Source: Clostridium paridis
GTDB lineage: Bacteria > Bacillota > Clostridia > Clostridiales > Clostridiaceae
Length of the DNA: 64,000 nucleotides
Direction of reading: 5' to 3'
Assembly: GCF_016765615.1 (NCBI RefSeq)
Contig: NZ_JAESWA010000023.1
Span: forward strand, 62,001 to 126,000
Shown: piece after piece, positions 8,564 through 17,096 of the stretch
How positions within the stretch are numbered: position 1 is the stretch's first letter
Layout of the letters: every line of letters starts with the position of its first letter
Notes under the pieces: model-generated
What the model saw: only the letters and a program-made list of their open reading frames with translations
Databases searched by the model: none
What the model was told of the DNA's origin: nothing
Program-made: the position numbers and the translations under genes

Positions 8564-8577
8564 TGAAAGCGATTTCG
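8564..8577 (+). promoter_or_regulatory. cre-like site upstream of deoD
   Basis: TGAAAGCGATTTCG fits the degenerate CcpA operator pattern (TGNAANCGNWNNCW) at every defined base except the last. It lies 48 bases before the deoD start, so CcpA could repress or modulate the gene according to sugar supply. Nothing else stands out in the 284-base gap from 8341. Confidence 0.5.
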
Positions 8578-8624
8578 GAAATCTTTAATTAAGTCAATCT
8601 AAACAAAAATTTGGAGGAATAAAA

Positions 8625-9332
8625 ATGAGTGTACACATTAATGCAAAAGAAGGTCAAATAGCAGAAACTATATTATTGCCAGGAGATCCTTTAAGAGCTA
8701 AATTTATAGCAGAAAACTTTTTAGAAGATGTAATATGCTATAACGAAGTAAGAGGAATGTATGGTTATACAGGAACATATAAAGGAAAGAAAGTTTCTGT
8801 TCAAGGAACAGGTATGGGTATACCATCAATTTCTATATATGCAAATGAATTAATTCAAAGTTATGGTGTTAAAAATCTAATTAGAGTTGGAACTTGTGGC
8901 TCTTATAAAGAAGAAGTTAAGGTAAGAGATTTAGTAATTGCAATGGCAGCATCTACTGATTCTAATATCAATAGAATTAGATTTAATGGTATAGATTTTG
9001 CTCCAACAGCTAGTTTTAAATTATTAAAAAAATCTTATGACATAGCTGTAGAAAAAGGGTTTGATCCAAAAGTAGGAAACGTGTTTAGTACTGATACTTT
9101 TTATAATGATAATCCTGAAGCATGGAAGAAATGGGCTAGTTTTGGATGCTTAGCAGTAGAAATGGAAGCTGCAGCTCTTTATACTATCGCAGCAAAATAT
9201 AATGTAGATGCATTAGCATTATTAACTGTAAGTGATTCTCTAGTAACTAGTGAGGAAACGTCAGCAGAAGAAAGACAAAATACCTTTACTAGAATGATAG
9301 AAGTTGCATTAGAAACTGCTATCACACTTTAA
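8625..9332 (+). CDS. deoD: Purine nucleoside phosphorylase DeoD-type
   Basis: The 235-residue enzyme cleaves purine (deoxy)nucleosides with phosphate to the base and (deoxy)ribose-1-phosphate, in the cytoplasm, usually as a hexamer. Family landmarks are [29 protein letters not shown] at the start, the glycine-rich GTGMGIPS phosphate loop, RVGTCGSY, and the ribose/base site [14 protein letters not shown]. The SDSL segment near residue 204 carries the conserved catalytic aspartate. The length is standard. The start follows GGAGGA. It is a single-gene unit with a cre-like site before it and a hairpin after it. Confidence 0.95.
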   Translation: MSVHINAKEGQIAETILLPGDPLRAKFIAENFLEDVICYNEVRGMYGYTGTYKGKKVSVQGTGMGIPSISIYANELIQSYGVKNLIRVGTCGSYKEEVKVRDLVIAMAASTDSNINRIRFNGIDFAPTASFKLLKKSYDIAVEKGFDPKVGNVFSTDTFYNDNPEAWKKWASFGCLAVEMEAAALYTIAAKYNVDALALLTVSDSLVTSEETSAEERQNTFTRMIEVALETAITL

Positions 9333-9390
9333 AGAAATATCACTAAAATGACATTAATTAGATACAACTAATATACAATTAATGTACAAA

Positions 9391-9447
9391 TAAAAAACAT
9401 CTCCTTATTATGATTAATTCATAATGAATATAGGGGATGTTTTTTTA
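9391..9447 (+). terminator. Terminator after deoD
   Basis: AAAAAACATCTCCTTAT can pair with ATAGGGGATGTTTTTT (imperfectly) around a 20-base loop, followed by a run of T. Confidence 0.65.
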
Positions 9448-9511
9448 TGAAGATAATTAAAATTTAAAAGGATATTTGCCTCATAAATTTAATAGATTGG
9501 AAGGTGATCCT

Positions 9512-10435
9512 TTGATTAAGAAACAAAAGATTTATAGAAAAAGAAAAAAGAGAAGACGACTAAGAAAATTTATTATTAGTCTACTCATAATAATTCTTAG
9601 TGTACTATGTTTTATTTTATATAAACAAAACAAGCAATTAAAAACAAAACAAGTACAAGCGCTGGCATCAAATAAAAAACCAGAAATTAGTGATAATAAA
9701 AATTTAGAAAATGATATAGGTTTAACTAATAATGAAATTAAAAGGGAAGTAAAGCAAGATTCAAATAGTTATGATGCTGCAAAAATACAAGATTACTTAT
9801 CAAAAAATAAAAAAATTAATGATGGTGAGAAAATTGCTTTTTTAACTTTCGATGATGGACCATCTACCACCGTTACTCCAACAATTCTAAATATACTAAA
9901 ACAGAATAATGTTAAGGCAACTTTTTTTGTAATCGGAAAGCAGGTAGATGAAAATGAAAATACTAAAGGAATACTTAAAGACATTTATAATCAAGGACAT
10001 GCTATAGCAAATCATACATATTCTCATAATTATACCAAGCTTTATCCAAGTGGAATTGTCAATGTACAAGCATTTGTGGAAGAAATAGAAAAAAATAACA
10101 AAGCACTAAAAGATGTATTAGGAGAAGACTTTCAAAGTAGAGTAATAAGATTTCCAGGTGGACATGCATCCTGGAAAGGTGTAGAGAAATTAGACGAAGA
10201 GTTAGATAAGAAAGGGTATAAATATATAGATTGGAATGCTCTTATAGGAGATGCAGAAGGAATTACTAGAACAAAAGAGCAATATATTAGTAGATATAGT
10301 GAAACTTTTAATGGACAAGAAAAAGTAGTTATACTAATGCATGATACATATGGAAAGAAGAGTACAGCAGATGTACTTCAATACATAATTACAGATTTAA
10401 AAAATAAAGGATATGAATTTAAAACGTTGAAATAA
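9512..10435 (+). CDS. Membrane-anchored polysaccharide deacetylase (NodB domain)
   Basis: A very basic N-terminus (KKQKIYRKRKKRRRLRKF) precedes one transmembrane helix, a low-complexity linker, and a NodB homology domain from about residue 100. All NodB motifs are visible: AFLTFDDGPS (metal Asp and catalytic base), NHTYSHNY (the HxxxH metal ligands), RFPGGH, and VILMHDT. The likely substrate is cell-wall N-acetylglucosamine or N-acetylmuramic acid, deacetylated outside the cell to give lysozyme resistance or cortex modification. I place the start at TTG 9512, which AAGGTGA precedes; an upstream TTG at 9476 has no clear ribosome binding site. A DUF2752 gene follows after about 80 bases. Confidence 0.85.
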   Translation: MIKKQKIYRKRKKRRRLRKFIISLLIIILSVLCFILYKQNKQLKTKQVQALASNKKPEISDNKNLENDIGLTNNEIKREVKQDSNSYDAAKIQDYLSKNKKINDGEKIAFLTFDDGPSTTVTPTILNILKQNNVKATFFVIGKQVDENENTKGILKDIYNQGHAIANHTYSHNYTKLYPSGIVNVQAFVEEIEKNNKALKDVLGEDFQSRVIRFPGGHASWKGVEKLDEELDKKGYKYIDWNALIGDAEGITRTKEQYISRYSETFNGQEKVVILMHDTYGKKSTADVLQYIITDLKNKGYEFKTLK

Positions 10436-10518
10436 AGTAGATAATATTGTAGAAAGAACTATTATAAGATATAATGTTCGAGAAAAATATAACTTAGATT
10501 ATGGATGGATAGAATCAC

Positions 10519-10926
10519 ATGAAGAATTTAAAGATAAATGAATTAATTAAAATTGGACTACCTGTAACCCTACTGTATGCTATTTTAAGAGTAGTAGGAA
10601 TTGGCTGTCCTATCAAATTTCTAACAGGTATTTCATGTGCAGGATGTGGAATGACTAGAGCATGGATTAGAGTTATTCATTTAGATTTTAAAGGAGCATT
10701 TTACTATCATCCGTTATTTTTTTTACCTCCAATATATCTTCTGTTATTTCTATTTAGAGATAAGATATCAAAAAAGATTTTTGTTATTTTAATAGCAATT
10801 GGAGTAGCATTATTTATAACAGTATATGTATTTAGACTTGTTAATCCGGATGGTATTGTTATTGATATAAATATTAAAAATGGTTTTATTTATAAGTTTA
10901 TAAAAATTATAATAAGCGGGAAATAG
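10519..10926 (+). CDS. DUF2752 family membrane protein
   Basis: This 135-residue protein carries the DUF2752 signature: CPIKFLTGISCAGCGMTRAW near residues 32-51, then HLDFKGAFYYHPLFFLPPIYLL. Three or so hydrophobic segments are visible (about 12-30, 66-85, 90-110). The Cys/Gly motif between the first helices is the hallmark of the family, whose function is not known. The ATG at 10519 has only a weak ribosome binding site (GGATGGAT). It follows the deacetylase gene and may be cotranscribed. A strong hairpin lies beyond the stop codon. Confidence 0.75.
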   Translation: MKNLKINELIKIGLPVTLLYAILRVVGIGCPIKFLTGISCAGCGMTRAWIRVIHLDFKGAFYYHPLFFLPPIYLLLFLFRDKISKKIFVILIAIGVALFITVYVFRLVNPDGIVIDINIKNGFIYKFIKIIISGK

Positions 10927-10934
10927 ATATATGA

Positions 10935-10971
10935 AAAGATGACTAATGTTTAGGATTCATTAGTCATCTTT
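10935..10971. terminator. Bidirectional terminator between DUF2752 and greA
   Basis: AAAGATGACTAATG and CATTAGTCATCTTT form a 14-bp stem with a nine-base loop between converging genes. Confidence 0.85.
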
Positions 10972-10974
10972 TAT

Positions 10975-11442
10975 TTAGGATAGAATTTCTAATACCTCTA
11001 CTGTATAGCTTCCTCCTGGAGCATTGACTTCAACTATATCTTGAGCTTTATGGCCAGTTAAAGCTTTGCCTAAATCAGATTCAATACTTATTAGCATGTT
11101 CTCAGGATCTAGGTCCATTGTAGTTACTAATGTTATGATCTCTTCATCATCATCTTCAATAAATTTTATTCTAGCTTTACTATTAATTCCTAGGACTGAT
11201 TTATCAGGACCATTATCATCGATTATTGTTGCAGTTGAAATCATAGTCATTAAATATTGAATTCTATTATCATTTTCTCTGTAATTTCTGCAAGCTTCTT
11301 TATATTCTGCATTTTCAGATCTATCACCATGAGCAGCAGCTACTAATTTTTCTTTAGCTATTTCGGCTCTTTTTACTGTCATTCTATATTCTAATTCATC
11401 TCTTAATTTCTTCATATTTTCTTCTGTAAGTAAATTATTCAT
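10975..11442 (-). CDS. greA: Transcription elongation factor GreA/GreB family
   Basis: The 155-residue protein has an N-terminal coiled coil with the acidic tip motif HGDRSENAEYKEA near residues 39-51, whose Asp and Glu help RNA polymerase cleave backtracked RNA, followed by a C-terminal FKBP-like domain (DLGKALTGHKAQDIVEVNAPGGSYTVEVLEI). The length fits GreA. The start follows AGGGGG. It stands alone, with a family 1 palindrome directly upstream of its ribosome binding site, which may sit in its leader. Because most Clostridium GreA genes are found next to lysS or dus genes, this copy may be a second paralogue; that cannot be settled from the window. Confidence 0.88.
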   Translation of the reverse strand: MNNLLTEENMKKLRDELEYRMTVKRAEIAKEKLVAAAHGDRSENAEYKEACRNYRENDNRIQYLMTMISTATIIDDNGPDKSVLGINSKARIKFIEDDDEEIITLVTTMDLDPENMLISIESDLGKALTGHKAQDIVEVNAPGGSYTVEVLEILS

Positions 11443-11465
11443 AGAAAATTCCCCCTAATATATGT

Positions 11466-11569
11466 TATAGGGTTTTTGATAGGAAACTTAACTTATTCTT
11501 GTTTGAAAATGTTGGTTTCTGGACATTTTCAGGCATGAATAAGTTAATAGTTGAACTTAAAACCCTATA
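11466..11569. repeat. Family 1 palindromic repeat, copy A (long form)
   Basis: The element runs from TATAGGGTTTTT to AAAACCCTATA and folds as a long hairpin: end repeats, then AACTTATTC against GAATAAGTT, then an apical GAAAATGT/ACATTTTC stem. It is flanked by the 8-base direct repeat ATATGTTA (11460-11467 and 11567-11574), possibly a target duplication. It lies upstream of greA. Confidence 0.8.
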
Positions 11570-11628
11570 TGTTACTATTATATATTATATATAAAAAAAT
11601 AAAAGTTACTTAATAAATAATATGTAGA

Positions 11629-11662
11629 AAAAATAGCTTGGATAATCCATCCAAGCTATTTT
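11629..11662 (-). terminator. Terminator of the M6 protease gene
   Basis: On the minus strand AAAATAGCTTGGAT pairs with ATCCAAGCTATTTT and runs into a T tract. Confidence 0.85.
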
Positions 11663-11674
11663 GAACTAAAAAGA

Positions 11675-14020
11675 TTATCTTAATTTAACAACTATATTTG
11701 CTTTACGGCTGTCATCAGTTTGATCAATTACATTCACTTTAATTCCAAACTGAGGTAATAGAAGACCTGAATCAGGGTTCTCTTTAGTAATATAAGTGTC
11801 TTTATCCAAAAAATCTGGATGTTTTGAATCTGAATCATCTCTTAGAGTAAGAGGTTGTCCAGGAGTACTATAATCTATAAGCATTTTTGAATCTTTGTTT
11901 GTTGAGAAGGTAGCATCATGCACTTGATATCTTGTTTCTGCAATAGAACCGTCACTCCATTTTAATATTTTTTGGTCAGCATCTACAACGCCTAAGAATC
12001 CATGACCAGGATGGTCTGCAACTATATTATCGCTATATAATTCATCAGCATACCATACCAATAGTCCAGGTTCATAATTCATAAGGCTTAATCCACGTTT
12101 AATATCCTGAAGACCTTTGTCAACACCTGAATGATTTCTTAATTCAAGTAAATAGTATTGGTCTGTTAGTTTTTTACCATCATTTTTACTGAAACCATCA
12201 AATGTAAAGTTAGAAGTACCTTCAGCATTATCAAAGAATGATACCTTTCCATTAACATTAAGAGTTATATCATCTATATAGAAGCCTGCCATTTCTGCAG
12301 CAACATCAGTCCAATAGTTTATTTTTAATTTTATCTTTTTGCCAGCGTATTGATTAAGACTAAAGTTTGCATCAATCCATCCATTAGATTTGCCTGTAAT
12401 ACCATTTCCAGGATTTTGTTCATTTGGATTAGTAGTTGTAGTGATATTTCCAGGAATGCTTGTCCAAGTATTTGTGCCATCTTCTTGTACTAAGATAGAG
12501 CCATAATCCCAATCTTGTTCAATATCATACCAAGTCTTAAAGTTAAAATCAGCAGTTGTTGCATTTGTTAGGTCTATACTAGTTGTCATAGAATTATTTA
12601 AATCATTTCCTTTTCCACTAAAGTATAGGTAGCTTCCACTGTATGGAGTTGTGATTGTTGTAGCCTTCTTTGGAAGCGTAACTTTGACAAAATCATTATT
12701 CTCAGCCTTTATACTAGAAGCATCTAAAGTATATTCCTTACCTTTAGTAGTAAGCTCGGATAAATCAACTGAATTTCCATGAGCCCAATTTCCACCATAG
12801 GTTTTTTGAAAATACTGTTTTGCATATGGACTGAAACCTACAGGTTCAGTTCCAGGTACTTTTCCAGCCCAACTACCACTAGACATAATGGACCAATAGC
12901 CTATTGGTTCACCTTTTCCAGAATAATTTATGTCATATTCATCAGGTAGACCTAAATCATGACCAAATTCATGGCAAAATACACCGGCAGCTCCGTCTTC
13001 GGGCATTGTTGTATAAGGATATGCTGACATATCTGTACCAGGAATTTTAAATGGAACAGCAGAGCCGTTAACTATATCATAAACTTTTGAACTATGTGAC
13101 CATATTGCATTATCCCCTAAAGCTCCACCACCAGCTTCTTGTCCCATACCAGAGTGAATTACCATTAGATGATCGATTATACCATCGGGCTCATTAAGAT
13201 CTCCATCTCCATCTAAGTCATAAGGGTCTTTTAAGTCATAATCATCAAGATTTGCATCTTTAGAAGCATCAACTAAGGCTTCTTTTATGAGGTCACGAAT
13301 TTTTACATTATTGCTAGTTGCACTATCTGCACCATAATAAGCTGCTGGCTGACTAGCTTTATACCAACCATAAACATTTCCTTCAATATCATAACTTTTA
13401 CCAGACTGTTGATCATAGTATTGTTTTAAAGAAACAAAATTTTCACCATTAGGACCAGCATATCCTTTACTTCCGAATATCATGTCTTGATAATGAGTTT
13501 TGCTGTAATCTTTATAATACATATCAGTATCATTAGAAGTCAATGTATTATGTGGTAAATCAGGAAATTCTATTAATAGAACAAGAGCCTTATCTTTAGT
13601 AACACTTCCATCCCAGGAAGTTTGAGGATCATTTTTCTTTTTCTTTTTATCAGAAGTCTTTTGTAATTTTCCATTTTTAATTGCCTCTTTTCCATAGGTC
13701 TTTAAGCCCTGAAGTGATTTAGAATCTAATTGTGAAGGATTATTGTTAGATGTAGCTTCTTTTTTCGATAAATAATCCTTAAGAATTTTATTCGCCTCTT
13801 CAGTGGTTGCATTACTTGGAATTGTTCCTTTTTTCTTTAGCATAGCCAATAATTTATCATCATTAGCTATAGCTAGGTCACCATCTTTCTCTATGCTTGC
13901 TATAGCTTCAGAATCTTGAGGTACTGTATTTGATGTAAATTGGTTAATGTTTAGAGTACCTGTTGTACTTAAAGTTACTACTGCAGCTGTCACTAATCCG
14001 ATGATTTTTGATTTTAGCAA
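11675..14020 (-). CDS. Secreted M6 family metalloprotease (immune inhibitor A-like)
   Basis: The 781-residue protein has a Sec signal peptide (KSKIIGLVTAAVVTLSTTGTL), a lysine-rich propeptide to about residue 140, and an M6 peptidase domain with the zinc motif HEFGHDLGLPDEYD at 350-363. A calcium-binding-like stretch DLDGDGDLNEPDG lies at 268-280. After about residue 460 comes a MAM-like beta-sandwich (FNFKTWYDIEQDWDYG, GFYIDDITL) and a final M6-specific region. It is exported and probably degrades host or environmental proteins. The TTG start is supported by AAGGGGG. It is a single-gene unit. The stretch from 14021 to 14237 is AT-rich with nothing clear beyond possible promoters. Confidence 0.9.
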   Translation of the reverse strand: MLKSKIIGLVTAAVVTLSTTGTLNINQFTSNTVPQDSEAIASIEKDGDLAIANDDKLLAMLKKKGTIPSNATTEEANKILKDYLSKKEATSNNNPSQLDSKSLQGLKTYGKEAIKNGKLQKTSDKKKKKNDPQTSWDGSVTKDKALVLLIEFPDLPHNTLTSNDTDMYYKDYSKTHYQDMIFGSKGYAGPNGENFVSLKQYYDQQSGKSYDIEGNVYGWYKASQPAAYYGADSATSNNVKIRDLIKEALVDASKDANLDDYDLKDPYDLDGDGDLNEPDGIIDHLMVIHSGMGQEAGGGALGDNAIWSHSSKVYDIVNGSAVPFKIPGTDMSAYPYTTMPEDGAAGVFCHEFGHDLGLPDEYDINYSGKGEPIGYWSIMSSGSWAGKVPGTEPVGFSPYAKQYFQKTYGGNWAHGNSVDLSELTTKGKEYTLDASSIKAENNDFVKVTLPKKATTITTPYSGSYLYFSGKGNDLNNSMTTSIDLTNATTADFNFKTWYDIEQDWDYGSILVQEDGTNTWTSIPGNITTTTNPNEQNPGNGITGKSNGWIDANFSLNQYAGKKIKLKINYWTDVAAEMAGFYIDDITLNVNGKVSFFDNAEGTSNFTFDGFSKNDGKKLTDQYYLLELRNHSGVDKGLQDIKRGLSLMNYEPGLLVWYADELYSDNIVADHPGHGFLGVVDADQKILKWSDGSIAETRYQVHDATFSTNKDSKMLIDYSTPGQPLTLRDDSDSKHPDFLDKDTYITKENPDSGLLLPQFGIKVNVIDQTDDSRKANIVVKLR

Positions 14021-14237
14021 AATAAATTACCCCCTTTTTTTAATTTGTTAATTTATATTGTAAAGTCTAAACACATTACTTAATAAATTTACCATAAATT
14101 ACATAATATGTAAAATGACTTTTTAAGATTTAGCCATTATAAACAAAACTTAATTAAAAAAAGTGCATTTTTTATTTATAATTATTAGATTCTTATTTAA
14201 TTACACAAATTACTAGTGAATTTTCTTAGGAACTTAT

Positions 14238-14266
14238 TTGACGATTAGCTATTGAAATAGTATCCT
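14238..14266 (+). promoter_or_regulatory. Promoter of the histidine kinase gene
   Basis: TTGACG (14238-14243) and TATCCT (14261-14266) are separated by 17 bases, about 50 bases before the kinase start. Confidence 0.5.
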
Positions 14267-14314
14267 AATATTGGTTCGTAATTGATTTTGGTTTTCAGGA
14301 GGTACGAAAAATAT

Positions 14315-15760
14315 ATGTTGCAACATACAAGTGTAGAAGAAGCTAGTTATATATGTGAATCAAAAAATAAATGTAAAGAATTAGGCATGAATCCTAATGA
14401 ACCTAGGATGCCTAAAAGTGTTATGACAGAAGAAGAACTAGCTAGGAAGAAAGAAGATTATAAAGAAATATTAGAGGTTGTAACATTTTTTAGTGAGAAG
14501 ATAATTAAATCTTTGGAAAAAAGTACGCCGATATTAGTGGCTGTTTCTGATGAAAAGGGTTATTTATTAGAAACATTAGGTGATGAAGCTATAAAAGGAA
14601 CTATGCTCCAATTAGGAATTAAACCAGGTATACAATTTACTGAAGAGGATATGGGTACGAATGTTGTTAGCTTAACTCTTGAACAAAATCAACCAATACA
14701 ACTAATAGGAAGTAATCACTATCACACGTTTTTACATGGCACAGCTTGTTATGGCGTACCATTTCATTATTCGGACGATGATAACTTGTTAGGAAGCATA
14801 TGTATAATGACTGCAGTGATACTTCACAACCCGTTTTTCTTAACTACATTAACTACTGTTGTTGATGCAATAGAGCGCGAACTATTACTTAGAAAACAAA
14901 ATCGTAAAATTAATAAGCAACAGGAATTACTATATATGGCAGAAAGAAAGCAAAGAGAACTTCTTGAAAAAGACCTTATTATGAAGGATGAATTTATAAC
15001 TACTATTACTCATGAATTTAAGACACCAATAAATGTAATTTATTCAGCTATACAATTAATTGAGCATGTATATATTAAGTTAATTCCTAAACAAGTAAGG
15101 AATCTTATTACCAGTATAAAAAGAAATACATTTAGGCAATTAAGACTTGTAAATAACTTATTAGATATAACTAGATTACATTCAGAACAATATAAATTAA
15201 ATATGAGAAATGTTGATATTGTGTTCTTAACTAAATCAATTGTTGAATCAGTAAAGGAATATGCTGGGCAGAAAAAGATTAATTTATGTTTTGAAACTAA
15301 TGTAGATAGCATCAGGACTGCAATTGATGATGAGAAATATGAACGTATAGTACTAAATCTCTTATCAAATGCAATTAAATTTACAAATGAAGGTGGAAGT
15401 ATAACTGTTAAGGTTAAGGAGAATACAAGTGATAAAACCTTAGATATTTCAGTTAGTGATACAGGTATAGGAATTCCAAAAGAAAAGTATGAGATGATTT
15501 TTGAAAGATTTGGACAAGTCGATAGTAATCTTTCAAGGCAGGCAGAGGGCAGTGGTATAGGATTAACTATCGTAAAGCTATTGACTGAAATATTAGAAGG
15601 AAAAATAAGGGTAGATAGTGAAGTGAATATAGGAAGCACATTTATGGTAACTCTACCTATTAAAGAAGAGATAACTGAAAAGGAAATAGAAATTTTCTTA
15701 GATGCAGACAATAGATTGATTAATGCTATTAACGTTGAGTTTTCAGATATATATTTTTAA
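14315..15760 (+). CDS. Cytoplasmic orphan sensor histidine kinase with GAF-like input domain
   Basis: The protein has no membrane segment. Residues about 65-190 form a GAF-like input domain (STPILVAVSDEKGYLLETLGD, EEDMGTNVVSLTLEQNQPIQL) resembling the sensor region of AcoR-type regulators. A coiled linker leads to HisKA with ITHEFKTPINVIYSA, the phosphoacceptor being His233. HATPase_c follows: LLSNAIKFTNEGG, VSDTGIGIPKEK and GSGIGLTIVKLL. The ATG at 14315 has AGGAGG 12 bases before it; an earlier in-frame TTG at 14282 does not. No response regulator is adjacent. Orphan kinases of this type in Clostridium can act on Spo0A, but nothing here proves the partner. Confidence 0.88.
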   Translation: MLQHTSVEEASYICESKNKCKELGMNPNEPRMPKSVMTEEELARKKEDYKEILEVVTFFSEKIIKSLEKSTPILVAVSDEKGYLLETLGDEAIKGTMLQLGIKPGIQFTEEDMGTNVVSLTLEQNQPIQLIGSNHYHTFLHGTACYGVPFHYSDDDNLLGSICIMTAVILHNPFFLTTLTTVVDAIERELLLRKQNRKINKQQELLYMAERKQRELLEKDLIMKDEFITTITHEFKTPINVIYSAIQLIEHVYIKLIPKQVRNLITSIKRNTFRQLRLVNNLLDITRLHSEQYKLNMRNVDIVFLTKSIVESVKEYAGQKKINLCFETNVDSIRTAIDDEKYERIVLNLLSNAIKFTNEGGSITVKVKENTSDKTLDISVSDTGIGIPKEKYEMIFERFGQVDSNLSRQAEGSGIGLTIVKLLTEILEGKIRVDSEVNIGSTFMVTLPIKEEITEKEIEIFLDADNRLINAINVEFSDIYF

Positions 15761-15834
15761 ATAAATTATCAATTAAACAACTAATATGGTTTATAGCTAA
15801 TTTGAGTGTTTTAATTAGAAAGGAATGCAATTAT

Positions 15835-16827
15835 ATGATTCAATATTCAGTTATAAGTAAATATAGAAATAAGCTTATGGGTATAGCAATTCTTTGGGTT
15901 ATGCTTTTTCATGCGAAAATATCTTATACTAATAATGTAATTTCATTTATAAAAAAAATTGGATACGGTGGGGTAGATATATTTATTTTCTTATCTGGAT
16001 TTGGATTATATTTGTCTCTTGAAAAAAATAGAGAAAACGTACTTAATTTTTACGAAAGAAGGATAAAAAGAATATTGCCATACTACATGCCATTTATTTC
16101 AATATGGATAATTTATAAAAAGTTCTTTAATGGTGGAATAAGTATTAGAGAAGCTTTAGGTAATATATTTATGTTTGGTTACTGGATTAATTTACAAAAT
16201 CAATTTAATTGGTATGTACAAGATATTTTTCTATTCTATTTAATATCTCCTATTCTATATTTAATAATTAGTAAAAGTAAAAACCCATATAAAAGCATGT
16301 TTAAAATGATTATTATATTTTTTATTAGTTGCATTTGTTTTTTCGGTAAATTTAATCTGATAGCGATATCTAGATTGCCCCTATTTGTAGTAGGAATGTA
16401 TTTTGCACATAATTTTACTAAGGGAAAACAAATAAGTTTAAATAAATTCATAATTTTACTAACACTAAATATAATTGGGTTAATTAGTTTATATTATTTT
16501 ATAACTTATAAAGCTGATTATTTATGGAAATATGGATTGTGGTGGTATCCTTTTGTATTTATCACACCAATATTAATTTTTATACTATCATTTATATTCG
16601 GTATACTAGAAAAATTAAAAATGAAGCTCATTCTTAAATGTTTTGAGGTAATTGGAGTATGCTCTTTTGAACTATATATGATACATATTTTTTTCTATGA
16701 AATATTTGATAATTATAAGGTTGCACACAATTTGGGATTTATATTATTAATTATTGTTATTTTTATAGCTAGCATATCATATCATTATTTTATTTCTTAT
16801 ATATTAAAACTAATAAAGAAGAATTAA
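15835..16827 (+). CDS. Acyltransferase 3 family membrane protein
   Basis: About ten hydrophobic segments span the 330 residues. The first has ILWVMLFHAKISY with the family's early His, and FIFLSGFGLYLSLEK followed by FYERRIKRILPYY is the conserved acyltransferase 3 region near residues 40-75. Such proteins move acetyl or other acyl groups across the membrane onto surface polysaccharides, peptidoglycan or lipids. The start chosen has AAAGGA before it; an in-frame ATG-less extension upstream is not supported. It follows the kinase gene by 74 bases and ends at a strong hairpin. The acceptor cannot be predicted. Confidence 0.85.
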   Translation: MIQYSVISKYRNKLMGIAILWVMLFHAKISYTNNVISFIKKIGYGGVDIFIFLSGFGLYLSLEKNRENVLNFYERRIKRILPYYMPFISIWIIYKKFFNGGISIREALGNIFMFGYWINLQNQFNWYVQDIFLFYLISPILYLIISKSKNPYKSMFKMIIIFFISCICFFGKFNLIAISRLPLFVVGMYFAHNFTKGKQISLNKFIILLTLNIIGLISLYYFITYKADYLWKYGLWWYPFVFITPILIFILSFIFGILEKLKMKLILKCFEVIGVCSFELYMIHIFFYEIFDNYKVAHNLGFILLIIVIFIASISYHYFISYILKLIKKN

Positions 16828-16869
16828 GGTTGATTTTTTGATGCATAAATAGAAGTTTATAATAGAAAT

Positions 16870-16910
16870 AAAAGTCGTGCAAAAGAATAGTAATTTGCAC
16901 GACTTTTTTA
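16870..16910 (+). terminator. Terminator after the acyltransferase gene
   Basis: AAAAGTCGTGCAAA and TTTGCACGACTTTT form a 14-bp stem with a 10-base loop, followed by T residues. Confidence 0.88.
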
Positions 16911-17010
16911 GTAGATGTCAACAAATGTTAACATAAAACTTAGTTACATAAGTTTCATGTAATTTCCATCCAGTAAAGCAAATAACTGTATTACGAAAAA
17001 AATAGATTTT

Positions 17011-17045
17011 TTATGTAACGCAAAATTACATAAATGCATACTATA
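17011..17045 (+). promoter_or_regulatory. Inverted repeat and sigma-K-like promoter before the Ala-rich gene
   Basis: TTATGTAA-N7-TTACATAA (17011-17033) is a perfect 8-bp inverted repeat; a further TTACATAA lies at 16944-16951. AC at 17018-17019, a 17-base spacer and CATACTATA at 17037-17045 fit the sigma-K pattern AC-N16/17-CATANNNTA. The match is short, so a chance fit is possible. The promoter and the inverted repeat overlap. Confidence 0.45.
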
Positions 17046-17096
17046 AATTAGATAAACAAGAAGTTTATCAAATAAAATTGTAGGGAGAGATGGGAT

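Noticed and set aside
15040-15711. A long open frame (223 codons) on the minus strand opposite the histidine kinase.
   Set aside because: It has no ribosome binding site or family motif and is rich in Ser/Leu/Ile as expected for the shadow of a coding gene.
17015-17033. ACGCAAAA near the Ala-rich gene considered as part of a cyclic-di-GMP riboswitch.
   Set aside because: The rest of the conserved GEMM core and tetraloop receptor is missing, and the inverted repeat explains the sequence.
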